Shown here: in pieces, positions 25,224 to 34,724 of the stretch
Layout of the letters: each line of letters begins with the position of its first letter
How positions within the stretch are numbered: position 1 is the first letter of the stretch
Assembly: GCF_009674605.1 (NCBI RefSeq)
Contig: NZ_WKJO01000001.1
Span: 1,984,001 to 2,048,000 of the forward strand
Source: Haloferax litoreum
Lineage (GTDB): Archaea; Halobacteriota; Halobacteria; Halobacteriales; Haloferacaceae
Direction: 5' to 3'
Length of the DNA stretch: 64,000 nt
Notes under the pieces: model-generated
The model's database searches: none
Told to the model about the DNA's origin: nothing
The model's input: the letters and a program-made list of their open reading frames with translations, nothing else
Position numbers and translations under genes: made by a program

Positions 25224-28200
25224 ATGGCTGGTGGCGATGCTCCGCGGACGAACCGACACACGGAACCGACACACGGAACCGACCTGAGCGACTTCCAGCA
25301 CTTCCAGGAGTCGCGCGACTACGAGGTGGTAGACGTAGACGAGTACGCCGGATTGGCCGACGACTTGCGTAGTGCCGTCAGCGGTGAGGTTCGGTTCGAC
25401 GAGTACGCACAAGTGCTGTACGCCACCGACGGGTCGATTTACGGGGCACGTCCCGCGGGTGTGGTCATCCCCGAGACGGTGGACGACGTGACGGCGGCCA
25501 TCGAAATCGCCGGCACCCACGACGTGCCGATTCTCCCGAGAGGTGCTGGGTCGTCACTGGCGGGACAGACCGTTGGCCCGGGATGCGTCGTCCTCGACTT
25601 CTCGAAGTACATGGACGACATCGTGGATATCGACCCGGAGAACCGACGCGCGACGGTGCAACCCGGCGTGGTTCAAGACGACTTGGACGACAGACTCGCC
25701 GAGTACGGATTGAAGTTCGCACCCGACCCGGCGTCGTCGAATCGCGCGACTATCGGCGGCGGTATCGGAAACAACTCGACCGGTGCGCACTCGGTCCGGT
25801 ACGGCATCACCGACGCCTATACCGAGGAGTTACAGGTGATACTCGCGGACGGGTCGCAGATTCACACGCGCGACGTGGTCGTCGACAGCGACGAGTGGGA
25901 CGAAATCGTGGGAAAAGACGACCGAGAAGCGGCACTGTATCAGACCGTCAGGCAACTCGTCGAGGACAACGAAGACGAACTCGAACGACGGTATCCGACG
26001 CTCAAACGCTCCGTCTCGGGCTACAACCTCCACAAGGTGGTCTTCGAGAACGACGCCGGCGAGACAGTCATCAACCTCTCGAAACTCTTCGTCGGCGCAG
26101 AAGGGACACTCGGCGTCGTCGTCGAAGCGACTGTATCTCTCGTGACGGTTCCCGAGGAGACGGCACTCGTCCTCTACGCCTACGACGACCTGATAGACGC
26201 GATGGCGGCCGTTCCCGACGCACTCGACTTCGACGCCAGCGCCGTCGAACTCATGGACGACGAGGTGTTCAGGATGGCCAGCGAGTCGAGCGAGTACGCG
26301 CAGTACGTCGAGCAAATCCCGGACGGGACGGCGGCGACGCTGATGTTGGAGTTCGACTCCGAACTCCACGACGACTTCGAGGCGGCCATCGAAGCGGCCA
26401 ACGACCACTTCCTCCAGTCGGGGTCGGACGATGGCAACGCCTTCGAGGCCATCGAAGCGTACACCGACGAGGCACAAGCCGACATCTGGAAACTCCGGAA
26501 GGCGGCGATTCCGTTGCTCATGTCGCTGCAAGGCGACCCCAAGCCGTATCCGTTCATCGAGGACGCGAGCGTCCCGCCCGAAGAACTCGCCGAGTACGTG
26601 CAGTCGTTCGAGGACGTCCTCGACGACCACGGCACGTCGGCGGCGTACTTCGCCCACGCCGGGTCGGGAACGCTCCACATCCGGCCCATCCTGAATCTGA
26701 AAGACACCGACGGCATCGAGACGATGCACTCGATTACCGACGACGTGACCGACCTCGTGTTGGACCACCACGGTGCGTTTTCGGGCGAACACGGTGACGG
26801 CATGGCCCGAACCGAGTGGAACCCGAAGATGTACGGACCCGAACTCTGGGAGGCGTTCAAGCAACTGAAGTCGGCGTTCGACCCCGACTGGCGAATGAAT
26901 CCCGGGAAGGTGGTCTACCGCGACGACGACCCGGCGGATATGCGCGAGAATCTCCGCTACGGCGCGACGTACCAGTCGCTCGAACCCACGACTGCCCTCG
27001 ACTTCGACGACGAAGGTGGGTTCTCACACCTCGTGGAGTTGTGCAACGGGTGCGGGACCTGCCGCCAGACCGGGTCGGAGACGATGTGTCCAACCTATCG
27101 AGCGTCGAAGGACGAAGCGGAGACGACGCGTGGGCGGGCGAACATGCTCCGTGCGGCCATCAGCGGCGACCTGCCCGAAGACGAACTCTACACCGACCGG
27201 TTCCAAGAGGAGGTTCTCGGCCTCTGTGTCGGGTGTAAGGGGTGTAAGAACGACTGTCCGACCGGCGTGGACCTCGCGAAACTCAAAGCCGAGGTCAAGC
27301 ACAAACACCACCAAGAAGAAGGGTCGTCCCTCCGTGAACGCCTCTTCGCGCAGATAGACAACGCGGCGAAACTCGGGAGTGCACTCGCACCAGTGTCGAA
27401 CTGGGCGGCGAGTGTTCCGGGTGCGCGAACCGTGATGGACCGACTCTTCGGTATCGCGCCGGACCGAGAACTGCCGGCGTTCACCCACCACTCCCTCGAA
27501 GACTGGATGTCGTCGCACGACCCCGCCGTCTCCGCCACCGAGGCGACACACAAGGTGCTCTTGTTCCCCGACACCTACACGAACTACGTCACGCCAGAGA
27601 TTGGCCGGGCGGCAGTTCGGACGTTGGAGGCGGCAGGCGTCCACGTCCAGTTGGCAGAGAACGTCGCCCCCAGCGGACGCGCGGCGTTCTCCGGTGGGTT
27701 CCTCGACCTCGCACAGGGGCGGGCCGCCCGAAACGTCGAGACGCTCGCTCCGCACGTCGAGGATGGCTGGTCAGTGGTGTTCACCGAACCCTCGGACGCC
27801 GTGATGTTCCAAGACGAATACTACGACCTACTCGACCACCCATCCGTCGCAGACGTTGGCGCGGCGGCCTACGGCGTCATGGAGTTCCTCGACGTGTATC
27901 GACTGGACGACTCGCTCCCGATTCGAGGACGAGACGACGCGACTGGCGCGGGGTCGGCGGGCGGCCCAAAGGCCGTCGTCGACGGCGGTGCAGTCGAATC
28001 GCTGACCTACCACGGCCACTGTAACCAGAAGGCGCTGAACAAAGACCACCACGCAGTCGGCGTCCTGCGCCGGGTCGGGTACGAGGTGGACCCACTCGAT
28101 TCGGGATGCTGTGGAATGGCCGGCAGTTTCGGCTACGAGACCGAACACTACGACCTCTCGAAGGCAATCGGACGCATCCTGTTCGGGCAGGTCGACGACA

Positions 28201-28322
28201 GTGACGGCGACACCGTGGTCGCACCGGGCGCGTCGTGTCGAACGCAACTCGAAGACCGAGATACGGACGCGTCACGGCCACCACACCCAATCGAGAAGGT
28301 GGCCGAGCGAATCATCGGGTGA
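25224..28322 (+). CDS. FAD-linked oxidase fused to Fe-S/CCG domain (D-lactate or glycolate dehydrogenase type)
   Basis: The 1032-residue protein joins a PCMH FAD domain (PRGAGSSLAGQTVGPG near residue 100), a FAD-oxidase C-terminal domain (about 280-560), a ferredoxin-like pair of 4Fe-4S motifs (CNGCGTC from Cys607; CVGCKGCKNDCP from Cys668), and a GlpC/GlcF-type region with HCNQKAL and DSGCCGMAGSFGYE (Cys962-Cys963). This is a GlcD-GlcF fusion as in haloarchaeal D-lactate/glycolate dehydrogenases. It would oxidise a 2-hydroxy acid and pass electrons to the membrane quinone pool. A glyoxylate-type aminotransferase follows, favouring glycolate, but D-lactate is equally possible. Confidence 0.88.
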   Translation: MAGGDAPRTNRHTEPTHGTDLSDFQHFQESRDYEVVDVDEYAGLADDLRSAVSGEVRFDEYAQVLYATDGSIYGARPAGVVIPETVDDVTAAIEIAGTHDVPILPRGAGSSLAGQTVGPGCVVLDFSKYMDDIVDIDPENRRATVQPGVVQDDLDDRLAEYGLKFAPDPASSNRATIGGGIGNNSTGAHSVRYGITDAYTEELQVILADGSQIHTRDVVVDSDEWDEIVGKDDREAALYQTVRQLVEDNEDELERRYPTLKRSVSGYNLHKVVFENDAGETVINLSKLFVGAEGTLGVVVEATVSLVTVPEETALVLYAYDDLIDAMAAVPDALDFDASAVELMDDEVFRMASESSEYAQYVEQIPDGTAATLMLEFDSELHDDFEAAIEAANDHFLQSGSDDGNAFEAIEAYTDEAQADIWKLRKAAIPLLMSLQGDPKPYPFIEDASVPPEELAEYVQSFEDVLDDHGTSAAYFAHAGSGTLHIRPILNLKDTDGIETMHSITDDVTDLVLDHHGAFSGEHGDGMARTEWNPKMYGPELWEAFKQLKSAFDPDWRMNPGKVVYRDDDPADMRENLRYGATYQSLEPTTALDFDDEGGFSHLVELCNGCGTCRQTGSETMCPTYRASKDEAETTRGRANMLRAAISGDLPEDELYTDRFQEEVLGLCVGCKGCKNDCPTGVDLAKLKAEVKHKHHQEEGSSLRERLFAQIDNAAKLGSALAPVSNWAASVPGARTVMDRLFGIAPDRELPAFTHHSLEDWMSSHDPAVSATEATHKVLLFPDTYTNYVTPEIGRAAVRTLEAAGVHVQLAENVAPSGRAAFSGGFLDLAQGRAARNVETLAPHVEDGWSVVFTEPSDAVMFQDEYYDLLDHPSVADVGAAAYGVMEFLDVYRLDDSLPIRGRDDATGAGSAGGPKAVVDGGAVESLTYHGHCNQKALNKDHHAVGVLRRVGYEVDPLDSGCCGMAGSFGYETEHYDLSKAIGRILFGQVDDSDGDTVVAPGASCRTQLEDRDTDASRPPHPIEKVAERIIG

Positions 28323-28451
28323 GTCGACCGACGAAGGACAGACTCGTCACCGACTGCGCTCACTCTCGAACGTCTTTCTCGCGTATCTACCGGCACTCCG
28401 TTCGCTTTCCCTATGTTTTTAGCCCAGTGGGGAGGCACGTCATCGTAGACC

Positions 28452-29639
28452 ATGCCGAATGCACCAGATGTCGGCGAACTCACGCCGCCAAATCGGACGC
28501 TGATGGGCCCCGGACCGAGCGACGTACACCCCCGCGTGCTCCGGGCGATGTCGACGCCGCTGGTCGGGCACCTCGACCCGTCGTTCATCGACATCATGAA
28601 CGAGGTTCAAGAACTCATGCGCTACACGTTCCGAACCGACAACCAGTGGACGATTCCCGTCTCTGGGACCGGGTCGGCGTCGATGGAGGCGGCCATCGGC
28701 AACCTCGTGGAACCGGGCGACACGATGCTCGTCCCGACGAACGGGTACTTCGGTGGCCGGATGGAGGCGATGGCCGAACGCGCCGGTGGGAACGTCGTCC
28801 ACGTCGACGCGCCGTGGGGCGAACCCCTCGACACCGCCGACGTGCAGGAGGCATTCGACGAGTACCAACCCGACGTGTTCGGGTTCGTCCACGCCGAGAC
28901 CTCGACCGGTGTCAAGCAACCGCACGTTCAGGAACTGACGAGCATCGCTCACGACCACGACGCACTCGTCGTCTCCGACACCGTCACTTCGCTGGGCGGC
29001 GTCGAACTCGAAGTCGACGACTGGGGCATCGACGTGGCGTACTCCGGTCCGCAGAAGTGTCTCTCGTGTCCACCGGGTGCGAGTCCGCTGACGCTCAACG
29101 ACCGTGCGATGGACAAAGTCCTCTCCCGTGAGGAGGCACCGCGTTCGTGGTACCTCGACCTCTCGCTGCTCGAAGGTTACTGGGGCGAAGACCGGGCGTA
29201 CCACCACACTGCACCCATCACCAACGTCTACGCAATCCGCGAAGCGCTCAGACTCGTCGCCGAAGAGGGTATCGAGAATCGCTGGGACCGTCATCGTCGC
29301 GTCGCAAGCGCCCTCAAGGCCGGCGTCGAAGCGATGGGTCTCGGGCTGAACCCCGAAGACGAATACTGGCTCCCGAGCCTCAACGCCGTTCTCGTCCCCG
29401 ACGGCGTGGACGCAGGCGAGGCCATCAGCTACGTCCTCGAACACTACGACCTCGAAATCGCGGGCGGTCTCGGCGCACTCGCCGGCGACATCTTCCGTAT
29501 CGGATGCATGGGCTACTCCGCCAAGCCCAAGAACGTCTCGTACCTCGTGACCGCACTCGGTGAGGCACTCGAAGCGCAAGGCGCGGACGTAGACGTGGAT
29601 GCCGGGTTCGCGGCGATGCGCGCGCAACTGAACCAGTAA
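28452..29639 (+). CDS. PLP-dependent class V aminotransferase (alanine/serine-glyoxylate type)
   Basis: The 395-residue protein begins with NRTLMGPGPSDVHPRVL and has GTGSASMEAAIGNL for phosphate binding, VHAETSTGVKQP, VSDTVTSLGG with the pyridine-binding Asp, and YSGPQKCLSCPPG with the PLP lysine Lys202. These identify the alanine-glyoxylate/serine-pyruvate aminotransferase branch of class V. It would convert glyoxylate to glycine with alanine or serine as donor. It follows the glycolate/lactate-type dehydrogenase by 129 bases, a sensible pathway pair (2-hydroxy acid to glyoxylate to glycine). Confidence 0.9.
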   Translation: MPNAPDVGELTPPNRTLMGPGPSDVHPRVLRAMSTPLVGHLDPSFIDIMNEVQELMRYTFRTDNQWTIPVSGTGSASMEAAIGNLVEPGDTMLVPTNGYFGGRMEAMAERAGGNVVHVDAPWGEPLDTADVQEAFDEYQPDVFGFVHAETSTGVKQPHVQELTSIAHDHDALVVSDTVTSLGGVELEVDDWGIDVAYSGPQKCLSCPPGASPLTLNDRAMDKVLSREEAPRSWYLDLSLLEGYWGEDRAYHHTAPITNVYAIREALRLVAEEGIENRWDRHRRVASALKAGVEAMGLGLNPEDEYWLPSLNAVLVPDGVDAGEAISYVLEHYDLEIAGGLGALAGDIFRIGCMGYSAKPKNVSYLVTALGEALEAQGADVDVDAGFAAMRAQLNQ

Positions 29640-29767
29640 CGGGGCGTTACTCGCGGATAATCCGCGTTAATCCGGTTCAACCGTCGGCCGAACCGGTGCA
29701 AATCGACACGCACTGTCTCCTCCCTTCATCACCCTCCCGTCGTGAGTGGCGACCGGAGCGAATCACG

Positions 29768-30049
29768 ATGAAACGACGAACTATCGTCGGCGTCGCACTC
29801 GCCGTCCTCGTTGCGACTGCGGGTGTCGCCGCCGCGACGCCAAGTACAGGTGCGAGCGAATCGACGACGAACCCGAACCCGAGCGACGCCGGCCAACAGA
29901 GTCCGCCGAGTAAGTTGCCCGAGCAGGTTCCCGACTTCGTGTCCGCCATCCACGAGACGGTAACCGAGTACGTCGACGGCGCGCTCGATGGCGCGCTCGG
30001 CCCCGTCGTGAGTGACCACGCCGAGTCGTCGCACCCCGCCGAGAACTGA
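29768..30049 (+). CDS. Small secreted protein, function unknown
   Basis: The 93-residue protein has a Sec-type signal peptide (KRRTIVGVALAVLVATAGVAAA, cleavage near residue 25) and a short hydrophilic remainder rich in Ser, Pro and Asn with one helical segment (VSAIHETVTEYVDGALDGAL). Haloarchaea carry many such small exported proteins without assigned function. A T-run follows the stop. The next gene, also exported, starts 47 bases later. Confidence 0.6.
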   Translation: MKRRTIVGVALAVLVATAGVAAATPSTGASESTTNPNPSDAGQQSPPSKLPEQVPDFVSAIHETVTEYVDGALDGALGPVVSDHAESSHPAEN

Positions 30050-30052
30050 CTT

Positions 30053-30057
30053 TTTGA
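30053..30057 (+). terminator. T-run after the small secreted protein gene
   Basis: Five T residues directly after the stop codon (TGACTTTTTGACC). Archaeal RNA polymerase terminates at T-runs without a hairpin, so this may end the upstream transcript. The run is short. Confidence 0.3.
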
Positions 30058-30096
30058 CCGACGGTTACTCCCCAAACGAACACGTATCACACACCT

Positions 30097-30696
30097 ATGA
30101 AACGGTCCCTCCTCGTCGCCTCGACGGTCGTCCTCCTCGTCGCCGCCGGCGTCGGTGTGGCGTTCGTGGCTGGCATCGGCCCATTCGCCGACGGGTCTGA
30201 CGCCGGAGACCAATCGACCGACCCGTTCCCGACGCAGACGGCGACGCCCACGAGTGATGGCAGTGGAAGTACCGAAGAAAGCGAGACAGACGGCGGGACC
30301 AGCGGTGGTGACGCAACGAGTACGAGTACCGCGACGACGGCAGAACCGGTCGACCCGTTCGCGTTCACCATCGTTCGTATCGAGGAGTGTGGACAGACCT
30401 GCCGTGACGTGACGAGTACGCTGACGAACCAGCAAGAGACGGGTGCGACTGGTGTCACCGTCTACAGTCGTATCTTCGCCGGCAATAGCACCGCCTCGGA
30501 CGACGAGATTTGGCGCGGGAGCGAATCGGTCGGTGACCTCGACGCCGGCGAGTCGTACACGACGACCAGACGTGTCGAACTCTCGTTCTCCGAGGCGTTC
30601 GCCGTCCAGCAAGCAGATGGATGGATTACGATTCAGACGACGATTCAGACCGACCAACAGACCGTGACGTACACGGAACGTCGGGACGTCATCTAA
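30097..30696 (+). CDS. Membrane-anchored or secreted protein with Thr/Ser/Gly linker
   Basis: The 199-residue protein has an N-terminal hydrophobic segment (residues 3-27), a low-complexity acidic Thr/Ser/Gly linker (about 32-85) and a beta-rich domain with a CGQTC pair and repeated TIQTTIQT strands. The linker resembles the O-glycosylated stalks of haloarchaeal surface proteins. The domain looks like a small immunoglobulin-like or pilus-type fold but I cannot name it. Confidence 0.65.
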   Translation: MKRSLLVASTVVLLVAAGVGVAFVAGIGPFADGSDAGDQSTDPFPTQTATPTSDGSGSTEESETDGGTSGGDATSTSTATTAEPVDPFAFTIVRIEECGQTCRDVTSTLTNQQETGATGVTVYSRIFAGNSTASDDEIWRGSESVGDLDAGESYTTTRRVELSFSEAFAVQQADGWITIQTTIQTDQQTVTYTERRDVI

Positions 30697-30804
30697 CTAC
30701 TGGGGCGCTGTCAGCGCACGGTTCGGTCACGTGGTGCGGTAACGGTTCGCCGTCAGGGCCACCGCTTCCGCAACGTCTTTTCGCGCCGACGCCGAACGCC
30801 GCCT

Positions 30805-32085
30805 ATGAACATCGAGGTTCGCGAACTTGCCGGTCTCGGCCCGGACGCCCGCCGCGCCTTCTTCGAGCGTGACGCCGGCGTCGCCGAGGTGCGGTCCGAC
30901 GTCCGCGACATCGTCGAACGCGTCCGAACCGAGGGGGACGTCGCCCTCCGCGAGTTCTCCCGCGAGTTCGACGGCGTCGAAGTCGGAAACATCGACGTGA
31001 GCGACGCGGCGGAACGCGCGTACGAGGAAATCGACGACGACGTACGCGACGCAATCGAGACGGCGGCGGCGAATATCCGCGAGTTCCACGAACGACAGGT
31101 TCCCGAGGACTGGCGCGAGGAGTTCGACGGCGGCAGAGAACTCGGCCGTCGCTACCGACCGCTCGAACGGGTCGGCGTCTACGCGCCCGGCGGCACCGCG
31201 GCGTACCCGTCGAGCGTCCTCATGGGCGTCATCCCCGCGAAGGTGGCCGGCGTCGAACACGTCGCCGTCGCCACCCCGCCCGCCGACCCGATGAACCCCG
31301 TCACGTTGGCCGCGATGCACGTCGCTGGCGCGGACGCGGTGTACTCGGTTGGCGGCGCACAGGGCATCGCCGCACTCGCCTACGGGACCGAGACAGTCAA
31401 AGCCGTCCAGAAGGTGGTCGGACCGGGTAACAAGTGGGTGACCGCCGCGAAGGCCGAAGTCCGCGGCGACGTGGACATCGACTTCCTCGCCGGCCCATCC
31501 GAAGTCCTCGTCGTCGCCGACGAGACGGCGGACCCGCGATTCGTCGCGGCGGACCTCGTCGCGCAGGCCGAACACGACCCGAACGCCTCCGTCGTCGCCG
31601 TCACGGACGACGCCGACGTCGCCGAGGAAATCGTCGCCGAAGTCGAACGGCAGGCCGCCGAACGCGAACGTGTCGAGACCATCGAAGCGGCACTGGAGAA
31701 CGACGCGTCGGGCGTCCTCCTCGCCCGGTCGATGTCCGAAGCGGTCCTCTTCGCCGAAGAGTACGCCGCAGAACACCTGTCGATTCAGGCCGACGACGAC
31801 GAAGCACTCTTAGACCGCATCGACTCGGCGGGGAGCGTCTTCCTCGGCCCGTACACGCCCGTCGCCGCCGGCGACTACGCCTCCGGGACGAACCACGTCC
31901 TCCCGACCGGTGCCGGCGCGAAGCGGCAGGGTGGCCTCTCTGTCGACCACTTCGTTCGCTCGACGACGGTCCAACGACTCGACCACGACGCCCTCGAGGG
32001 TCTCTCGGAGACCATCACGACGCTCGCCGAGGCAGAAGGACTCGACGCCCACGCCCAGAGCGTCCGCGAGCGATTCGACCAGTAG
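30805..32085 (+). CDS. hisD: Histidinol dehydrogenase
   Basis: The 426-residue protein is HisD over its full length: [59 protein letters not shown], the zinc-site pair QAEHDPNA (Gln254 and His257), [13 protein letters not shown] and the VDHFVRSTT segment. It oxidises histidinol to histidine with two NAD and zinc in the last steps of histidine synthesis. It stands alone; no other his gene is in the window. Confidence 0.96.
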   Translation: MNIEVRELAGLGPDARRAFFERDAGVAEVRSDVRDIVERVRTEGDVALREFSREFDGVEVGNIDVSDAAERAYEEIDDDVRDAIETAAANIREFHERQVPEDWREEFDGGRELGRRYRPLERVGVYAPGGTAAYPSSVLMGVIPAKVAGVEHVAVATPPADPMNPVTLAAMHVAGADAVYSVGGAQGIAALAYGTETVKAVQKVVGPGNKWVTAAKAEVRGDVDIDFLAGPSEVLVVADETADPRFVAADLVAQAEHDPNASVVAVTDDADVAEEIVAEVERQAAERERVETIEAALENDASGVLLARSMSEAVLFAEEYAAEHLSIQADDDEALLDRIDSAGSVFLGPYTPVAAGDYASGTNHVLPTGAGAKRQGGLSVDHFVRSTTVQRLDHDALEGLSETITTLAEAEGLDAHAQSVRERFDQ

Positions 32086-32176
32086 CGAGCCACTGCGTTG
32101 GGTGACGAGGGGGTAACGAGATGGTCGGGTTGACCCCGGCGCCACAGTTATCCGTTCCCACAGTATAACGGGTAGT

Positions 32177-32542
32177 ATGAGCACGGAATCCGCGACCGGA
32201 AGCGGCGACGCGGGTATCACGGTCACGCCCGACGCCGCGGACGAGGCCATCTCGCTCCTCGAAGGCGAGTCGATGGACACCGACGTTGCCGGTCTCCGTC
32301 TGTTCGTCCAACAGGGCGGGTGCGCCGGCCTCTCGTACGGAATGCGGTTCGACAACGAACCCGAAGACGACGACACGGTCGTCGAACAACACGGTCTGCG
32401 CGTCTTCGTCGACCCGGCGAGTATCAACTACATCGGCGGGTCGACGCTCGCCTACGAGGGCGGACTGCAAGGTGCAGGGTTCCACGTCGAGAACCCGAAC
32501 GCGACGAGCAGTTGCGGGTGCGGCGAATCCTTCCGAACGTAG
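32177..32542 (+). CDS. HesB/IscA-family iron-sulfur cluster assembly protein
   Basis: The 121-residue A-type carrier protein has its three conserved cysteines: Cys49 in QQGGCAGLSYG and Cys113/Cys115 in SSCGCGESF. The middle FVDPASINYIGGSTLAYEGGLQGAGF is the family core. It would carry or repair Fe-S clusters for enzymes such as the large FAD/Fe-S dehydrogenase upstream. A TATA-like element lies before the ATG. Confidence 0.93.
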   Translation: MSTESATGSGDAGITVTPDAADEAISLLEGESMDTDVAGLRLFVQQGGCAGLSYGMRFDNEPEDDDTVVEQHGLRVFVDPASINYIGGSTLAYEGGLQGAGFHVENPNATSSCGCGESFRT

Positions 32543-32582
32543 GCCCAGACTTCTTAAGCCACTCGCCCGCGAATCGAGGTAC

Positions 32583-32831
32583 ATGGCCGACTTACAATCA
32601 CAGACCGTCGACAGCGGAAAGACCGTCTACGTCGCACAGGACGAAGTCGAACGCGGGTCGAAGGGGCCGTTCTACGTCGTCTACGCCACCGACGACGCAG
32701 AGAACCGATGGGGATTCCTCTGCGGCAACTGCGACTCGTTCAACACGGCGATGGATACGATGGGGCGAATCGAGTGCAACGAGTGTGGAAACGTCCGAAA
32801 ACCGGACGAGTGGGACGCCGCACACGAGTAG
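32583..32831 (+). CDS. Small zinc-ribbon protein, DUF5816 family
   Basis: The 82-residue protein has two CxxC pairs (Cys47-Gly-Asn-Cys50 and Cys65-Asn-Glu-Cys68) in a C-terminal zinc ribbon and a short beta domain before it. I recall this as the haloarchaeal DUF5816 family. The start at 32583 lies about 27 bases after a TATA-like CTTCTTAAG, fitting a leaderless message. Function is unknown. Confidence 0.8.
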   Translation: MADLQSQTVDSGKTVYVAQDEVERGSKGPFYVVYATDDAENRWGFLCGNCDSFNTAMDTMGRIECNECGNVRKPDEWDAAHE

Positions 32832-32919
32832 AATCGTCTGTGCAACCGAACATTCGTTGACAATTGGTACGGTATGCCGTGACAACCTTTATCAAGGGCG
32901 CTAGTGTAGATAGACTTGC

Positions 32920-33264
32920 ATGGCCCAGGCTTCGATGCCCCCTGTTCAGGAGGCTCGGTCGATATTCGGCCGGCTGGGGTACACCGTCTCGGGGGACGGA
33001 CCCCAACTGCTGGCCGAACACAAGTGGCGTACGGTCCAAGTGACCGCACTGAGCTCGCGCGAAGCGTCTGAGTGCCGACCGGTACTTACAGACGGCGGAG
33101 ACGAGAACGGATATCGACTCCGCTGCTTCGTGACGTGGGACGACCACATCGACGCGCTCACAGAGCGCCTCCGTGGTGTCGACCTCCCGTACGAGTGGGC
33201 CATTATTGGTGTGTCGAACGGTGGGGGAGACGACTACGAAGTCGTTCGCGGCGTGAACACCTAA
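32920..33264 (+). CDS. Conserved haloarchaeal protein of unknown function
   Basis: The 114-residue soluble protein has an N-terminal helix (PPVQEARSIFGRLGYTVSG) and a beta domain with WRTVQVTAL, LRCFVTWDD and YEWAIIGVS. It looks like one of the small haloarchaea-specific DUF families (DUF7116 by memory, not certain). A good TATA-like CCTTTATCAAG lies upstream. A hairpin-forming ACGG-TATG-CCGT at about 32868-32879 is in the same promoter. Confidence 0.7.
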   Translation: MAQASMPPVQEARSIFGRLGYTVSGDGPQLLAEHKWRTVQVTALSSREASECRPVLTDGGDENGYRLRCFVTWDDHIDALTERLRGVDLPYEWAIIGVSNGGGDDYEVVRGVNT

Positions 33265-33300
33265 CCGCGCCCAAACGTTTTCTCACCCCATCGCTAACGG

Positions 33301-33993
33301 ATGGGTATGCCGCAGACCACGCAGTCGGGGCTTCGTCAGTTTGTCCGTAACAAACGGCTCAACGCGGCCCTCTCGTGGTTATTCGTTGGATTTCTCGTAG
33401 CAGTCGCTATCGGGAGTGTCGTCGCCAACGACGACCTCGTCTGGGGTGGGTTCGCGGCCATCGTCGCTATCCTGACCGTGGTCCCAGCGATTGCGTTCCG
33501 TGAACCGCAGGCGATGCTCCCGTGGGAGGTGGTCGCACTCGCGTCTTTCCCACTCGTCGCTCGGATACTCGTCACGGGGCAGACGATTGGCGGACTGACG
33601 TTCACGGGGCGCGTCTCGACGTACCTCGCCGTCGCCGCAGTCGCCCTCATCATCGCCGTCGAGTTAGACGTGTTCACGCCGGTTCGGATGAACCACTCGT
33701 TCGCCGTCTTCTTCGTCGTCATCGCGACGATGGCCGCCGCTGGCGTCTGGGCGGTGGTCCAGTGGTTGTCCGACCTCTACCTCGGGACGCGCCTCCTGTT
33801 GAACGGCCGACCCGAGGACGTCGTCGAGACGGCGCTGATGTGGGACTTCGTGGCCGCGACAGTCGCCGGACTCGCCGCCGGATTACTGTTCGAGTACTAC
33901 TTCCGCCGCCGGGCAGATTCGAGACAGCGCCTCCCGGCAGATGTCGTCGAAGCAGCAGAGATGGTCGAACCCGACGGAGGGGAGTCACCGTGA
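33301..33993 (+). CDS. Membrane protein of unknown function, paired with a YjdF-like protein
   Basis: The 230-residue protein has six hydrophobic segments between residues 22 and 195 and a charged C-terminus rich in Arg and Glu. The run ELDVFTPVRMNHSFAVFFVVIATMAAAG resembles half of the next gene's product in topology. A second ATG two codons in may be used. It overlaps the next gene by four bases, so the two membrane proteins are probably made together. Confidence 0.72.
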   Translation: MGMPQTTQSGLRQFVRNKRLNAALSWLFVGFLVAVAIGSVVANDDLVWGGFAAIVAILTVVPAIAFREPQAMLPWEVVALASFPLVARILVTGQTIGGLTFTGRVSTYLAVAAVALIIAVELDVFTPVRMNHSFAVFFVVIATMAAAGVWAVVQWLSDLYLGTRLLLNGRPEDVVETALMWDFVAATVAGLAAGLLFEYYFRRRADSRQRLPADVVEAAEMVEPDGGESP

Positions 33994-34649
33994 AGATTCG
34001 GACGAGACTGCACATCGACGCGAACCGCCAACAGCAACTCGCGCGAGCGATGCAACTGATTCTCGTCGGTCTCATCTTCATCGGACTCGACCGGCGGAAC
34101 CTCGGTATCGTCGTCAACGCGTCCGTCGGACTCGGTGTGACCTATCTCCCGGCGATACTCGAACGCGACTACCGCATCCCGATGGACGCCGGGTTGACGC
34201 TCTGGATTTCTGCTGCCGCGTTCCTCCACGCAGTCGGCACCGTCGGCGTCCCCGGTTCCGAGACGAGTTTCTACGCCGGCGTCTGGTGGTGGGACCACCT
34301 CACGCACGCACTCTCGTCGTCCGTCGTGGCCGCCGCCGGGTACGCGACGATTCGGGCCGTCGACCAGCACACCACCGCTATCTACCTCCCCGGCAGGTTC
34401 ATGTTCGTCTTCATCTTGTTGTTCGTCCTCGCGTTCGGCGTCTTCTGGGAGGTCATCGAGTTCGCGATTTCCCGCGTCGCCGCTCTCGCAGGGACCACGT
34501 CGGTGCTGACGCAGTACGGACTCGAAGATACGATGTTGGACCTCGTCTTCGACACTGTCGGTGGGTTAGTGGTGGCACTCTGGGGGACCGCACACCTCAC
34601 CGACGTGGTCGGTGCGATTCGGTCGCGTCTGGACAAATCCACACAGTAA
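33990..34649 (+). CDS. YjdF/DUF2238-like membrane protein
   Basis: The product from the GTG at 33990 is 219 residues with five or six spans. It has WWWDHLTHALSSSVVAAAGY, FGVFWEVIEF, and DTMLDLVFDTVGGLVVALWG, which match the conserved His-Leu and Asp-Asp blocks of YjdF/DUF2238 proteins. The GTG overlaps the stop of the upstream gene (GTGA), which decides the start over the much longer open frame. Biochemical role is unknown. Confidence 0.75.
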   Translation: MKIRTRLHIDANRQQQLARAMQLILVGLIFIGLDRRNLGIVVNASVGLGVTYLPAILERDYRIPMDAGLTLWISAAAFLHAVGTVGVPGSETSFYAGVWWWDHLTHALSSSVVAAAGYATIRAVDQHTTAIYLPGRFMFVFILLFVLAFGVFWEVIEFAISRVAALAGTTSVLTQYGLEDTMLDLVFDTVGGLVVALWGTAHLTDVVGAIRSRLDKSTQ

Positions 34650-34689
34650 CACGGCGGCGACACCGTTCGTCGACCACCAACTCCGCCGT

Positions 34690-34701
34690 TACAAATTTGT
34701 A
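34690..34701. promoter_or_regulatory. Palindrome TACAAATTTGTA before the FilR1-type regulator/dodecin operon
   Basis: A perfect 12-base palindrome lies 24-35 bases before the start codon at 34725, where the TATA box or BRE of a leaderless gene is expected. This is a likely autoregulatory site. Confidence 0.45.
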
Positions 34702-34724
34702 GTTACGTTGAGATTTAGAGGCTC

